From JAJCYX01 sp965243825 (GTDB lineage: Bacteria > Chloroflexota > Dehalococcoidia > Lucifugimonadales > Lucifugimonadaceae): a DNA stretch of 64,000 bases. Both the position numbers and the translations under genes were made by a program. Each line of letters starts with the position of its first letter. The stretch's first letter is position 1. The stretch covers positions 3,100,001 through 3,164,000 of the forward strand of contig CBDEVT010000001.1 of NCBI GenBank assembly GCA_965243825.1, given 5' to 3'. This document shows positions 15,872 through 25,186 of the stretch, piece by piece. Below the pieces are notes generated by a model, which ran no database searches, was not told where the DNA came from, and saw nothing but the letters and a program-made list of their open reading frames with translations.

Positions 15872-16759
15872 CTACATGTTATCGGAATCCCCGTTTGCAC
15901 GGGGCACTCTTGGAAGTGGTCCGACTCGCATTCCAAGTCTTCTGGACAGGTCCCCCCAGAAGGCGTCACGCGGTCGCTTGCGAAGAAACGTCGCCTTGAT
16001 CGACGCATGCGAGATTTTGACGGTCTGGCCGTCCATCAGCGACCGATCTAGAAATCCGTCTGCGCTCATAGTGGCCGGAGATGAACAGTTCACAGTGAGT
16101 TCAAGTGTTGAGGTGGCGCGCAACACAACGCCGCCAAACTGGCTCATATGCGTTGCAATCGGCTTCACAAGATAGTCTTCAGACTCCGGGTCCATCACCG
16201 GGCCGCCAAGCGTAAGCGTGTATCCGGTAGATCCGGTTGCGGTCGCCACTACAACACCGTCGCCGCGGTAGTTGGCGAGATGTACTCCATCGACGACCGT
16301 TTCAACCTCGATGACACGCAGCACGGCGCCGCGTGCGACGGACACATCGTTGAGTGCGTAAAATTCGGTCGGCTCACCGGAAGAATCATCCTGGATGGTC
16401 GCCTTAAGCATGTAACGCTCGTCGGCTCGACCGTTCCCATCGAGGTACCAGCCAACGCCGTCCACTGCATCGGCGGCGTCAATCTCACTCATGAATCCAA
16501 CACGGCCCATGTTGATTCCGAGTACCGGGATGTCCCTTGGCGCTCCTTCGTGGGCACCGCGGAGAATGGTTCCGTCACCGCCGATAGTAATAATCAGATC
16601 GGTAGCATCAAGGTCGTCTGTTCGGGCAGCGAGGGTGTCCTGAGTGGCCGTCCACCATTCATGACCGTTGGAGTACCGGGATTCCAGGGCGACAACCAGC
16701 TCTACTGCCTCAGGAAGCAGGCCGTGGTGGATGATGCCGATGTTGCGATATTTGGTCAT
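15872..16759 (-). CDS. nadK: NAD kinase
   Basis: This 295-residue protein has the NAD kinase signature: LIITIGGDGTILRGAH (GGDGT motif), GINMGRVGFMSEID and the glycine-rich ATATGSTGYTLTLGGPVMDP. It phosphorylates NAD to NADP with ATP or polyphosphate in the cytoplasm and is the only source of NADP in most bacteria. It starts at ATG 16759, 78 bases after nuoN on the same strand. The Nudix gene follows at once. The placement between complex I and succinate dehydrogenase genes is unusual and suggests joint control of redox enzymes and the NADP pool. Confidence 0.95.
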   Translation of the reverse strand: MTKYRNIGIIHHGLLPEAVELVVALESRYSNGHEWWTATQDTLAARTDDLDATDLIITIGGDGTILRGAHEGAPRDIPVLGINMGRVGFMSEIDAADAVDGVGWYLDGNGRADERYMLKATIQDDSSGEPTEFYALNDVSVARGAVLRVIEVETVVDGVHLANYRGDGVVVATATGSTGYTLTLGGPVMDPESEDYLVKPIATHMSQFGGVVLRATSTLELTVNCSSPATMSADGFLDRSLMDGQTVKISHASIKATFLRKRPRDAFWGDLSRRLGMRVGPLPRVPRANGDSDNM

Positions 16760-16837
16760 GCCATTAGACCCGATTTACCAGGCCCGGGTTGTGAGTACAC
16801 ATTCAGCGATTCAGACCGGATTGTCGTCTGTCCCCGG

Positions 16838-18331
16838 CTAGACCGCCAGCAGGTCAAGTGATTTCTCGGCCAGCCGCAGGATAAGCCAAGGTACGGCACC
16901 AAACAGCGCAATTCCAATGACCGTCACACCTGTAGTGAAGATCACAGGCACGTCAGCAGTGATGGGCGAATGGTCCTCCGATTCCTCGAAGTAGATTGCC
17001 CGGATGATCTTGAGGTAGTAGAAGGCGGAAACGACCGTGTTAACGACTCCAACTACAGCAAGCCAGAGAAGGCCCGAGTTGACCGCCGCGCTGAATACAA
17101 CGGCCTTGGACATGAACCCAACCGTCGGCGGGATTCCAAGTAGCGAAATCACGCCGATGGTCAGTAGCACCGCCAACACCGGCGAACGCTTACCCAGACC
17201 GTTGAGGCTGCTGATTGCGTTGGAACCGGTGCGGTTCGAGATTGCGATGATCGCGAAGAAGACAGCAAGATTGGTGAAGGCATAGCCGGCAAGGTAGTAC
17301 ATCGTGCCCTGCGGGCCTGCGATCGGATCACCTGAGTCCGTGTTGGCGGCAACAGCGGCCACACCGATCAGCATGTAGCCGGCCTGGGCAATCGTCGAGT
17401 AACCAAGCAGGCGTTTTATGTCTGTCTGTGCAAGTGCTAACAGGTTTCCGAAGATCATCGACGCCACTGCGAGCGTCGCAAACAGACCGGACCAGTCTTC
17501 AGACAAAGAATCCGAACCGAATGCCGTGTACATCACTCGGATTACGACTGCAAACGCAGACGCCTTTGAGGCTGTGGAGAGGAACGCTGTAACTGGTGTT
17601 GGCGCGCCCTGATAAACGTCCGGTACCCACATCTGCCACGGCACCACAGCCATCTTGAACGCGAAGCCTGCGACGATCATCACGACTGCGAAAAGCACGG
17701 CGTAGCTTCCGAACGGTACGTCCGGATCGGAAGGAAGATCGTTCAACCTCGCCAGGATCAACTCAAGGTTCGTGGTACCCGTGTAGCCGTATATGAAGAC
17801 GATGCCATACAGGAGTACGGCTGAAGCCACAGCCGAAAGGATGATGAACTTCAGACCAGCTTCGATGGACAGGCTGTCCCGCCGGAACGCGGCAAGAGCC
17901 GCTGCTGGCAACGCGGTAAGTTCCAGTGCGACATAGATCGAAATCAGTTCACGGGCGCTTACGAGCAGGAGCATGCCTGTCACAGAAAGCAGGACGAGTG
18001 CCAGGAACTCGCCCTCAAACTCCTTGAGCCGCTCCATGTACTGGATCGAACCGATTATCACGGCAGCGGTAATTCCAAGCAGCAGGAAGTGGAAAAAGAG
18101 CGCGAAACGATCAGCGACGATCGAACCGAACAGACCGCTTGCGGCTTCAGTATCTCCAACAACATCGAACCACAGGTTCAGAGAGAACAGGAACGGAATC
18201 ACCAGCAGCGCTGCGGCGAGGTACGCGAGTAGTCGCTTGTTGCCGATAAAGAAGTCGGCAAACACGATAACGATGGCCACTCCGGTCATCGCTATCTCAG
18301 GCGACAGCAGCCACAGGTCCTGAACTGTCAT
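16838..18331 (-). CDS. nuoN: NADH-quinone oxidoreductase subunit N
   Basis: This 497-residue membrane protein is an antiporter-like subunit of complex I with about 14 helices. Key Lys and Glu residues lie in MYLVSAREL-type and FKMAVVPWQMWVPDVYQGAPT regions, and the broken helix area reads LLGYSTIAQAGYMLIG. The start is ATG 18331, which shares one base with the nuoM stop (TAATG); the longer open frame upstream lies inside nuoM and is not used. It is one of the three proton channels. It closes the nuo part of the run; nadK follows. Confidence 0.94.
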   Translation of the reverse strand: MTVQDLWLLSPEIAMTGVAIVIVFADFFIGNKRLLAYLAAALLVIPFLFSLNLWFDVVGDTEAASGLFGSIVADRFALFFHFLLLGITAAVIIGSIQYMERLKEFEGEFLALVLLSVTGMLLLVSARELISIYVALELTALPAAALAAFRRDSLSIEAGLKFIILSAVASAVLLYGIVFIYGYTGTTNLELILARLNDLPSDPDVPFGSYAVLFAVVMIVAGFAFKMAVVPWQMWVPDVYQGAPTPVTAFLSTASKASAFAVVIRVMYTAFGSDSLSEDWSGLFATLAVASMIFGNLLALAQTDIKRLLGYSTIAQAGYMLIGVAAVAANTDSGDPIAGPQGTMYYLAGYAFTNLAVFFAIIAISNRTGSNAISSLNGLGKRSPVLAVLLTIGVISLLGIPPTVGFMSKAVVFSAAVNSGLLWLAVVGVVNTVVSAFYYLKIIRAIYFEESEDHSPITADVPVIFTTGVTVIGIALFGAVPWLILRLAEKSLDLLAV

Positions 18332-19875
18332 TAGCGGATCGCAGCCTCGATTCCAAGTTTGAACGTATCGGTTACAACTGACGGCCATATGCCGACCAGA
18401 AAGATGGGAACAGTTAGCGCAACCACGGCAATCATGTCCACCCAGTTGGCGTCCGTTAACTGTTCGTAGGTCTCCTCAGACATGCCCTCTGCCTGTGGAC
18501 CTGGCCCAAAGAAGGCTCGCTGAACCATCCAAAGCGTGTATCCAGCGGCGAGTACCACACCGAACGCAGCAATTCCTGTTGCCCACGGCCAAACAGGGAA
18601 TGTACCGAGGAAGATCGTAATTTCTGCGACGAATCCTGAGAGCGCGGGCAGTCCAAGAGAGCCAAAGCCGGCGATGACGAAGAAGATTGCTATCAGAGGC
18701 ATCTTTCGCCACAGGCCACCAAGATGGGGAATGTGCCTGGAATGTGTGCGCTCATAGGTGAGGCCGACCATCAGGAACGCAAGTCCGGTGATCGTACCGT
18801 GCGTGAACATTTGTAACGCTGCGCCGTTGAGCCCTCCTTGCGAAGTTTCAGCGGCTGAAGACCCTATCGCAGCTACACCAAGCATCACGAAGCCCATGTG
18901 AGAAACGGAACTGTATGCGATAAGCCGTTTCATGTCGGTTTGCCTGATCGTCACAATCGCGCCATAGATAACACTGATTGCAGCGATCGCGGCAAGAACC
19001 CCGGCCGCATCGTGAATTGTGAAGCCGTCGGTCTCCTGGAAGAAGCCGACATTGATTCGCAGCAGGCCATACCCGGCCATCTTCAGCAACACGCCAGCCA
19101 GCATCACGGAAACAGCAGTTGGAGCATCCGTGTGAGCATCAGGTAGCCAGTTGTGTAGCGGCCAGATAGGAAGTTTCACTGCGAACGCGATCAGGAAGAA
19201 GCTGAATATGAGCGCCGCGGGAGCGATTAAATCTGCACCAGCGACGAGTTCAGGAATACCTACGATGCCGGCTTCCGGAATCGAGACCATGGCAAACGTA
19301 TCCACCGATGAGGACAGGAACAGCGCCAGGATTGCTATCAGCATGAACGCGCCGCCGAACAGCGTGAAGAGAACGAACTTCATCGCTGAGTATTTCGGTC
19401 GGCCACTGCCCCAGATCGAGATGAGCATGTACATCGGGATCAGCTCGAATTCGAAGAAAACGAAGAAGAAGAGCAGGTCCAGTGAAAGGAACACACCCAT
19501 CACTGACGACTGAAGCAACAGGAGCCAGAAGAAGTATTCCTTGATGCGATGTTCTACCCGCCAGGAGGCAAACGCTGCTGCCATGCCGAGTATGCCTGTG
19601 AGCAATACGAGAGGAGCGCTGAGACCGTCGACTCCCAGCAGGTACTGTGCCCTCAACGAGTCGATCGGTATCCATCCCGAGATCTGGTCGACGAACTGAA
19701 CGCCACCCTGATCCCGGTCGTACGCAACGAACACGATGATCGAAAGCACCAACGTGATCGTTGTAGCTCCGATTGAGCTCCAGCGAATCGCCTGCTTGTT
19801 GCGCATCGTCAAGGCGATGACGATTGCCGCTGCAGCCGGCAGGAATACGGTGGCTGTGAGGAGACCGCTGAACAT
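18331..19875 (-). CDS. nuoM: NADH-quinone oxidoreductase subunit M
   Basis: This antiporter-like complex I subunit has 514 residues. Motifs include EFELIPMYMLISIWG, with the conserved Glu, FAVKLPIWPLHNWLPDAHTDAPT, with the conserved Lys, and KRLIAYSSVSHMGFVMLG. It pumps protons in the membrane arm. The ATG at 19875 has a GGAG-containing site (AAGGAGCACGCAGGCTG) in the 54-base gap after nuoL. A 15-codon reading frame in that gap ends in TGATG at the nuoM start and could serve as a leader; it is too short to call a gene. Confidence 0.95.
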   Translation of the reverse strand: MFSGLLTATVFLPAAAAIVIALTMRNKQAIRWSSIGATTITLVLSIIVFVAYDRDQGGVQFVDQISGWIPIDSLRAQYLLGVDGLSAPLVLLTGILGMAAAFASWRVEHRIKEYFFWLLLLQSSVMGVFLSLDLLFFFVFFEFELIPMYMLISIWGSGRPKYSAMKFVLFTLFGGAFMLIAILALFLSSSVDTFAMVSIPEAGIVGIPELVAGADLIAPAALIFSFFLIAFAVKLPIWPLHNWLPDAHTDAPTAVSVMLAGVLLKMAGYGLLRINVGFFQETDGFTIHDAAGVLAAIAAISVIYGAIVTIRQTDMKRLIAYSSVSHMGFVMLGVAAIGSSAAETSQGGLNGAALQMFTHGTITGLAFLMVGLTYERTHSRHIPHLGGLWRKMPLIAIFFVIAGFGSLGLPALSGFVAEITIFLGTFPVWPWATGIAAFGVVLAAGYTLWMVQRAFFGPGPQAEGMSEETYEQLTDANWVDMIAVVALTVPIFLVGIWPSVVTDTFKLGIEAAIR

Positions 19876-19929
19876 CAGCCTGCGTGCTCCTTATCGTTCG
19901 CCATGTGTCCGTGCTGTTTCATCGAGTGA

Positions 19930-21984
19930 TCAGTTACCCCATACCAGGAATGCGAAAAGCACCACAACGAACCCGATTGCCATGATTGCTGCGTAGGCCT
20001 GAGTCTGACCGTTCTGGACGTTAGCCAGCCCGCGCCCGACGTTTGAGGTCAATTTGGACAGCTGTACGTTGACGTTGTCTATCCACGTGGTGTCAAACCA
20101 CGCCAGGAACCTCGCCAGCTGAGCGTAAAAGCCCTTGATAGTGATCCTGTCTTCATAGAGTTCGTCGAAGTAGTACTTGTCCAGTAGCACTTTGTAGATC
20201 GCGCTGAACCTCCGGCCCATGGCCGCAGGAGAGACAGCGCCAGATATGTACATTGCGTACGCAAGAAGGATTCCCCCTGCGGCAAGCACAGAGGAGATCG
20301 TGGCAATTGGGATAGAGAACTTTGGATCGGAGCCGGCGTGGACGGCGTCAGGCAGGAAACTCACTTCTGAGTGATCATCTTCAGCCGCTGGCTCATCGCC
20401 GTGATGCTCAACCTGGAACACATTCACATTACGTTCCGTTACAAACGTGGCGAACGCATGCTTCTTGATCGGGCCAAGGTCCGGTAGCGGGTTTACAAGG
20501 AAACCAACACCGATTGCGAGCGCAGCAAGCACCACCAGCGGAGCAACCATCACCCACGGTGATTCCTGTCTGTGTGTGTGGCCGAGCCCAACCGGTTCGG
20601 GTTCGTTGGCCGCTTTGGCTGCCTCAGCCTCGGCCTCTGCACCGCCCTTGTATTCACCGTGGAACGTCAGATAGATGGCTCGGAACATGTAGAAAGCGGT
20701 CATGAAGGCGGCCACAAGTCCGAGGATCAGTACGACCCATCCGACACCGCTCTCTCGCTCGAACGCAACGGTGATAATCTCATCCTTGGACCAGAAACCG
20801 GACAACGGGAACAGCCCTGCCAAAGACAGGCTGCCGATGACCATTGTCCAGTAGGTCCATTTCATGTCCTTCCGAAGTCCGCCCATGAACATCATGTTGA
20901 ACGTTCCGGAGGCGTGATGGACCGAACCCGCGCCTAAGAAGAGGCCGGCCTTGAAGAACGCGTGAGTGAACAGGTGGAATATCGCCGGGGCGTAGGCACC
21001 GATACCCAGCGCCATCACCATGTAGCCGAGCTGGCTGATCGTTGAATATGCGAGGACGCGTTTAATGTCCTTGGCAACAAGGCCCATTGATGCAGCGAAA
21101 ACGGCAGTGAACGCACCGATTAACGCCACGAGGTCCATCACGTTCGATGCCTCGAACAGAGGGAAGAACCGGGCAATAAGGAACACGCCGGCAGTGACCA
21201 TGGTTGCTGAGTGGATCAACGCGGACACAGAGGTTGGGCCTTCCATGGCATCTGGAAGCCAGTTGTGGAGCGGGAACTGCGCCGATTTTCCAACTGCTCC
21301 CATGAACAGCCCAAGCGCAACCCACGTGGCAACGCTGGCAGCAATCAGACCAGCGCCGACTGCTTCATAAAGGGTCGGTATGTCGAGATATGTCGGGTTG
21401 ACGAAATAGAGGTACAGGATCCCGAGAAGGAAACCAAAGTCGCCAAACCGCGTCATCAGGAACGCTTTTTTGGCTGCCGCAGCCGCGGAAGGTCGCTCCA
21501 TCCAGAAACCAATGAGCAGATAGGACGAGACTCCAACAAGCTCCCAGAAGACGAACAACTGGACGATGTTGCGGGATGTCACCAGCCCCAGCATCGATGC
21601 GGTGAACAGCGCCATGTACGCGTAGTAGCGTGTGTATGAGCGATCCCCGTGCATGTACTGCTGGGAGTAGAACTGCACCAGCAGCGACACGCCTGTCACT
21701 ACTACAAGCATGATCGCGGTCAGTTGATCCAGCAGGATTCCAAAGGTCAGGTTGAAATCGACAATCTCAATCCAGTTGTGCTGATCGTGGATCGTTGCCC
21801 CGTCACTCGCAACCGAAATCAGTGCTGCGATCGACAGGACGAATGAACCTGCAACAGCACCGATCGTGATCCAGCCTGCAACGAGGGTCTGCGTGCCCAG
21901 ATAGGCGCGAACAACCGTCCCGTTGAGCAGGAATGCTGCAACTGGGAGGCCTATGATCAGCCAGGCTAGAGGCTCAGAGAACAA
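19930..21984 (-). CDS. nuoL: NADH-quinone oxidoreductase subunit L
   Basis: This is the largest membrane subunit of complex I, with 684 residues. The core has the antiporter motifs FWELVGVSSYLLIGFWM, AQFPLHNWLPDAMEGPTSVSALIHSATM and RVLAYSTISQLGYMVMALG. The C-terminal part contains the long lateral helix, a charged linker with EHHGDEPAAEDDHSEV and a final membrane helix (AIMAIGFVVVLFAFLVWG). It forms the distal proton channel and braces the membrane arm. The DUF2007-like gene ends nine bases upstream of its start, in the middle of the nuo order. Confidence 0.95.
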   Translation of the reverse strand: MFSEPLAWLIIGLPVAAFLLNGTVVRAYLGTQTLVAGWITIGAVAGSFVLSIAALISVASDGATIHDQHNWIEIVDFNLTFGILLDQLTAIMLVVVTGVSLLVQFYSQQYMHGDRSYTRYYAYMALFTASMLGLVTSRNIVQLFVFWELVGVSSYLLIGFWMERPSAAAAAKKAFLMTRFGDFGFLLGILYLYFVNPTYLDIPTLYEAVGAGLIAASVATWVALGLFMGAVGKSAQFPLHNWLPDAMEGPTSVSALIHSATMVTAGVFLIARFFPLFEASNVMDLVALIGAFTAVFAASMGLVAKDIKRVLAYSTISQLGYMVMALGIGAYAPAIFHLFTHAFFKAGLFLGAGSVHHASGTFNMMFMGGLRKDMKWTYWTMVIGSLSLAGLFPLSGFWSKDEIITVAFERESGVGWVVLILGLVAAFMTAFYMFRAIYLTFHGEYKGGAEAEAEAAKAANEPEPVGLGHTHRQESPWVMVAPLVVLAALAIGVGFLVNPLPDLGPIKKHAFATFVTERNVNVFQVEHHGDEPAAEDDHSEVSFLPDAVHAGSDPKFSIPIATISSVLAAGGILLAYAMYISGAVSPAAMGRRFSAIYKVLLDKYYFDELYEDRITIKGFYAQLARFLAWFDTTWIDNVNVQLSKLTSNVGRGLANVQNGQTQAYAAIMAIGFVVVLFAFLVWGN

Positions 21985-21993
21985 AATACGTTT

Positions 21994-22188
21994 CTACAGC
22001 TTTCGGATTATCTCGTCGGCCACGTGTTCGCGGCCCTTTGGCACCAGGATCCTGAATGGGACGCGTTCGCCCCAGTCCATGATGTCGCCCTCCGGCAGAA
22101 TTTTTGCCGGCAGTCCTTCTCCTTCGAGCAGGTTCTTCCACATCTCGGCCATCATCAGGTTTGGCGCTTTTTTGTAGTCGATCCACAT
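21994..22188 (-). CDS. Small DUF2007-like protein inside the nuo operon
   Basis: This 64-residue soluble protein reads WIDYKKAPNLMMAEMWKNLL, then GEGLPAKILPEGDI and PFRILVPKGREHVADEIIRKL. The pattern of helix, short strands, a VP turn and a C-terminal helix resembles DUF2007 (putative signal-transducing) proteins. It has no cysteines and no membrane segment. It lies between nuoK and nuoL, 43 bases after nuoK and nine before nuoL, on the same strand, so it is transcribed with complex I. It may act in assembly or regulation of the complex, which is an inference from position only. Confidence 0.7.
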   Translation of the reverse strand: MWIDYKKAPNLMMAEMWKNLLEGEGLPAKILPEGDIMDWGERVPFRILVPKGREHVADEIIRKL

Positions 22189-22231
22189 AGTTAGCGAATC
22201 CGTCTCTCGATCTTTACCTCCAGAGTCAGCG

Positions 22232-22582
22232 TCATTTGCTCATCTCCGAAACTTCGGTGATCTCGACCGTTTCTTTCGCTCTATAGAGGGCAAATATGAG
22301 TGCAATAGCGAGCGCAGATTCGGCAGCGGCCACGGCGATCACCATTACCGCCAGAACATGACCGGTGAGTGCAGCCTGAACATCGCTGGCGAGCACAACT
22401 CCACCGTCTGCGAGTCCTGCAGATGGTGTGAAGCGCGAGAACGCGACCGCTGCGATAACAACAGCGTTGAAAAGCAGTTCAAGTGACATCAACAGGGCAA
22501 TCGCACTTCGGCGAGAAAGCACGCCGTAAAGACCGATAGCGAAGATTATTCCTGAAACAAGCAGGACGTTTTCGAGGGTCAT
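22232..22582 (-). CDS. nuoK: NADH-quinone oxidoreductase subunit K
   Basis: This 116-residue protein has three membrane helices. The first two are LLVSGIIFAIGLYGVLSRRS and ALLMSLELLFNAVVIAAVAFS, with the conserved Glu in MSLELLFNAV. The third contains VIAVAAAESALAIALIFALY, with the second conserved Glu. Both glutamates belong to the proton path near the quinone site. A longer loop after helix 2 (SAGLADGGVVLASDVQAALTG) is slightly unusual but compatible with the family. The start shares one base with the nuoJ stop. Confidence 0.94.
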   Translation of the reverse strand: MTLENVLLVSGIIFAIGLYGVLSRRSAIALLMSLELLFNAVVIAAVAFSRFTPSAGLADGGVVLASDVQAALTGHVLAVMVIAVAAAESALAIALIFALYRAKETVEITEVSEMSK

Positions 22583-23244
22583 TAGCCGCCACCCCTCGTC
22601 TCAGGCTCGTCCCTGCGGGGCCGCATCATCGCCAGTCCACCGATCAGAGCGGCCACGATAACCAGACCGACTGTTTCGAATGGCAGCACAAATTCTCTTA
22701 CCAGAAGGCCACCGATCACCCCGGTACTATCATCAAGAACACCAGACTGGAGCCTGGCGGATTCGTTTGATCCGGCGTTCTCAAGGGCAATGATCCTGCC
22801 GTCGCCGGAATCGAGCTCCTCTTCGAAGAAATGCCCTGCCAGTCCGGCGATTGCATTTTCATCTGTCAGATCTTCGTTTTGAGTCCAGTCTGTGTTGTAG
22901 GCAGTGATCGCTATTGCCGCGACCACCAGTGCGGAGATGGTCACAGACACATAACGGGCACGGGTTGGCTGGCTGCCCTGTGAAACATCTGAGATCATCA
23001 TGACCGAGAACGCAACCAGAATTGAGACCGCACCGACATACACGAGTATCTGCACTACGCCCACGAATTCAGCGTTTAGCAAAAAGAAGAGAGCAGAGAC
23101 TCCGATGAAAGTACCGGCCAGGAACACCGCGGCCTTGAAGACATCGCGCACGGTCACGACCATGATTGCGGCTGCAATCGTGATCGCCGACACCGCCCAG
23201 AAGGCGACGGACACGAATGTTGAAGCTTCAAAGGTGTCGTTCAC
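22582..23244 (-). CDS. nuoJ: NADH-quinone oxidoreductase subunit J
   Basis: This 220-residue protein has five membrane helices. The conserved part includes VFKAAVFLAGTFIGVSALFFLLNAEFVGVVQILVYVGAVSILV, in which AEFVGVVQILVYVGA is the family signature. A soluble loop of about 50 residues follows helix 4, ahead of the last helix VGLVIVAALIGGLAMM. It belongs to the proximal membrane arm near NuoH and NuoK. Its start overlaps the nuoI stop by four bases. Confidence 0.93.
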   Translation of the reverse strand: MNDTFEASTFVSVAFWAVSAITIAAAIMVVTVRDVFKAAVFLAGTFIGVSALFFLLNAEFVGVVQILVYVGAVSILVAFSVMMISDVSQGSQPTRARYVSVTISALVVAAIAITAYNTDWTQNEDLTDENAIAGLAGHFFEEELDSGDGRIIALENAGSNESARLQSGVLDDSTGVIGGLLVREFVLPFETVGLVIVAALIGGLAMMRPRRDEPETRGGG

Positions 23245-23912
23245 TTGCGATCGTCCACCCAGCGCTTCTTGAGCTGCTCGTCAGAAGGCCTTTCATGCCG
23301 GCCTGCTTCGTAGTGATCATCGACCGTCTCGCCCTTGAATGGGGTGAATCCACGTTCTTCGAACTGCGGTCGGTACCAGCTTGAAGGTCTTTTCAGGTTG
23401 CCACGCAGCTGATCAACGTCGATCACCAGGTCTTTTCGAACGTAATTGCCACGTTCGAACTGACTGCCCATGTGCAGAGCGTCGTACGGGCACGCTTCAA
23501 CACAGAGTCCGCAGAACATGCAACGGCCAGAATCGATATCAAATACATCTATTGCGTAACTTTCACCCTCCTGTACCTCGATACCTCCGGGGTGAGTCAC
23601 AATCTTGATGATTCCCAGCGGGCAGTACTTCGCGCAGCTTGCACAGCCTGTGCAGCGGTCCTCATACCAGGTGAATTCGTTGCCCCTGAACCTTGTAGCC
23701 TGGTTATTTCGCTCTGGAACAGATGCCAGGAACAGCATCGCCTTGATGCCTTCCCGCGGGCTGTCCAGGACGAACTTCAACGGGTTTTTGCCGGCGTGTT
23801 TCGCAGCACCGAGAAGACCTACTTTACGGTCCGGGTATTGAACGGTGTGGGTCGTGCGGACGAAATTCTTCATCGTCACGCCAAGTCCCTTTAGAAGGCC
23901 CTGTCCTGGCAT
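23241..23912 (-). CDS. nuoI: NADH-quinone oxidoreductase subunit I
   Basis: The protein has 223 residues and carries two [4Fe-4S] clusters: CTGCASCAKYCPLG and CMFCGLCVEACPYDA. These are clusters N6a and N6b, which carry electrons to NuoB. The N-terminal part GLLKGLGVTMKNFVR is the amphipathic helix typical of NuoI. The C-terminal tail after residue 160 is long and charged. The gene overlaps nuoH by one base and nuoJ by four. Confidence 0.95.
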   Translation of the reverse strand: MPGQGLLKGLGVTMKNFVRTTHTVQYPDRKVGLLGAAKHAGKNPLKFVLDSPREGIKAMLFLASVPERNNQATRFRGNEFTWYEDRCTGCASCAKYCPLGIIKIVTHPGGIEVQEGESYAIDVFDIDSGRCMFCGLCVEACPYDALHMGSQFERGNYVRKDLVIDVDQLRGNLKRPSSWYRPQFEERGFTPFKGETVDDHYEAGRHERPSDEQLKKRWVDDRK

Positions 23913-25186
23913 CAGTCAGCGACTCCTTCCAGTGCTTCTTCCTCGGTTGCGACCGGGTATTGCCGTTGGACTTCACCGTGCTCGTCGTCGTAGGGCTTAG
24001 CTGCAAGCAATTTGCCGACAAGATAGATCGATGGGAAGAACACGATCCAGTTCACCGCAGCCATGATCCAGAGCTCAGACGTACTGAACAGAGAACCGTC
24101 TGCTTCGCGGTCTGACATTGCCGCCGTGAGTATGGCCGTAACGATCAGGTTGATCATCGTGAGCTCGAACAGGCCTTTCCAGGCCAGGGCGAGGACCTGA
24201 TCGATCCGCAATCGAGGCCAGGTAGCACGTATCCAAACGATCACGAACAGGACACCGACTACTTTCAGAGCAAACCAGACATGTGACGGTACAGGCTCGA
24301 ACCCGCGCCATCCTGACAGGAACACGGTCGTAATGATCGCTGCACCGGCGATTGTGGCTGCCCATTCTGCAAGGAACAGGACACCGAATTTCATACTGGA
24401 GTAGTCATTCAGATGGCCCGCGGCAAGCTCAGACTCCGCCTCTGTGAGGTCAAACGGTGTCCGGCTCATTTCAGCCAGTGCGGCAAGGAAGAACACAAGG
24501 AAGCCGAGTGGCTGAACGATGATGAAGGGCACGTCCTGGGCTTCGATCGTGCCTGTCATGGAGAGTGTGCCTGTGATCATCAACACTCCGAGGAGTGAAA
24601 GAGCCATAGGGATTTCGTAGCTGACCAGCAGCGCAACCGCGCGAAGACCGGAGAAGATTGCGATACGGTTGGCGGATGCCCACGCCGCCATCGCAATAGC
24701 GAGTCCACTTGCAGAGGTGATGGCGATCACAAATAGCAGGCCAATGTTGATATCTGCAACAACGGTGCCGATGCCTACTGGAATCACTGCAAAAACCATC
24801 AACACGGGAACCAGCATAACTACAGGAGCCAGGTTGAAAAGGAACCTGTCGGCCTGATCGGGAACGATGTCCTCTTTGAACATCGTCTTCAACGCGTCAG
24901 CAAGGGAGGTGAGCGTGCCGAGCGGCCCCCATCGGTTCGGTCCGACCCTGTTCTGGAATCGTGCCAGGATGCGTCGCTCGCCCCAGATGAGAGCAAGCAC
25001 GCCACCCAGTACTCCCTGAATGAAGAGGTTCGTAATTACGAATGCTGTGATCGCGAATGCGATCCACTCCCAGCCGCCAGGGAGAAAGCCGCTTTCGTAA
25101 CCGCGCACGTCGCAACCGCTGCTATCCCCTGCCATATAGCAGTAGATGTTTCTGAACAGCGAGTTGTCGAGGAAGCGATCGCTCAC
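23912..25186 (-). CDS. nuoH: NADH-quinone oxidoreductase subunit H
   Basis: This 424-residue membrane protein has eight core helices. Signature regions are ERRILARFQNRVGPNRWGP, which contacts the quinone, SLADALKTMFKEDIVP, and AEMSRTPFDLTEAESELAAG, with the acidic cluster that couples quinone reduction to proton movement. The N-terminal tail before helix 1 (about 30 residues, with CDVRGYESG) is longer than usual. It links the quinone chamber to the membrane arm. It overlaps nuoD by four bases. Confidence 0.95.
   Translation of the reverse strand: MSDRFLDNSLFRNIYCYMAGDSSGCDVRGYESGFLPGGWEWIAFAITAFVITNLFIQGVLGGVLALIWGERRILARFQNRVGPNRWGPLGTLTSLADALKTMFKEDIVPDQADRFLFNLAPVVMLVPVLMVFAVIPVGIGTVVADINIGLLFVIAITSASGLAIAMAAWASANRIAIFSGLRAVALLVSYEIPMALSLLGVLMITGTLSMTGTIEAQDVPFIIVQPLGFLVFFLAALAEMSRTPFDLTEAESELAAGHLNDYSSMKFGVLFLAEWAATIAGAAIITTVFLSGWRGFEPVPSHVWFALKVVGVLFVIVWIRATWPRLRIDQVLALAWKGLFELTMINLIVTAILTAAMSDREADGSLFSTSELWIMAAVNWIVFFPSIYLVGKLLAAKPYDDEHGEVQRQYPVATEEEALEGVAD

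Noticed and set aside
19876..19929. Fifteen-codon reading frame between nuoL and nuoM
   Set aside because: It ends at the nuoM start (TGATG) and could be a leader, but it is too short and has no similarity to support a gene call.
19549..24021. Many open frames on the plus strand across the nuo genes
   Set aside because: They mirror highly conserved nuo genes on the minus strand and show no protein-like motifs of their own.
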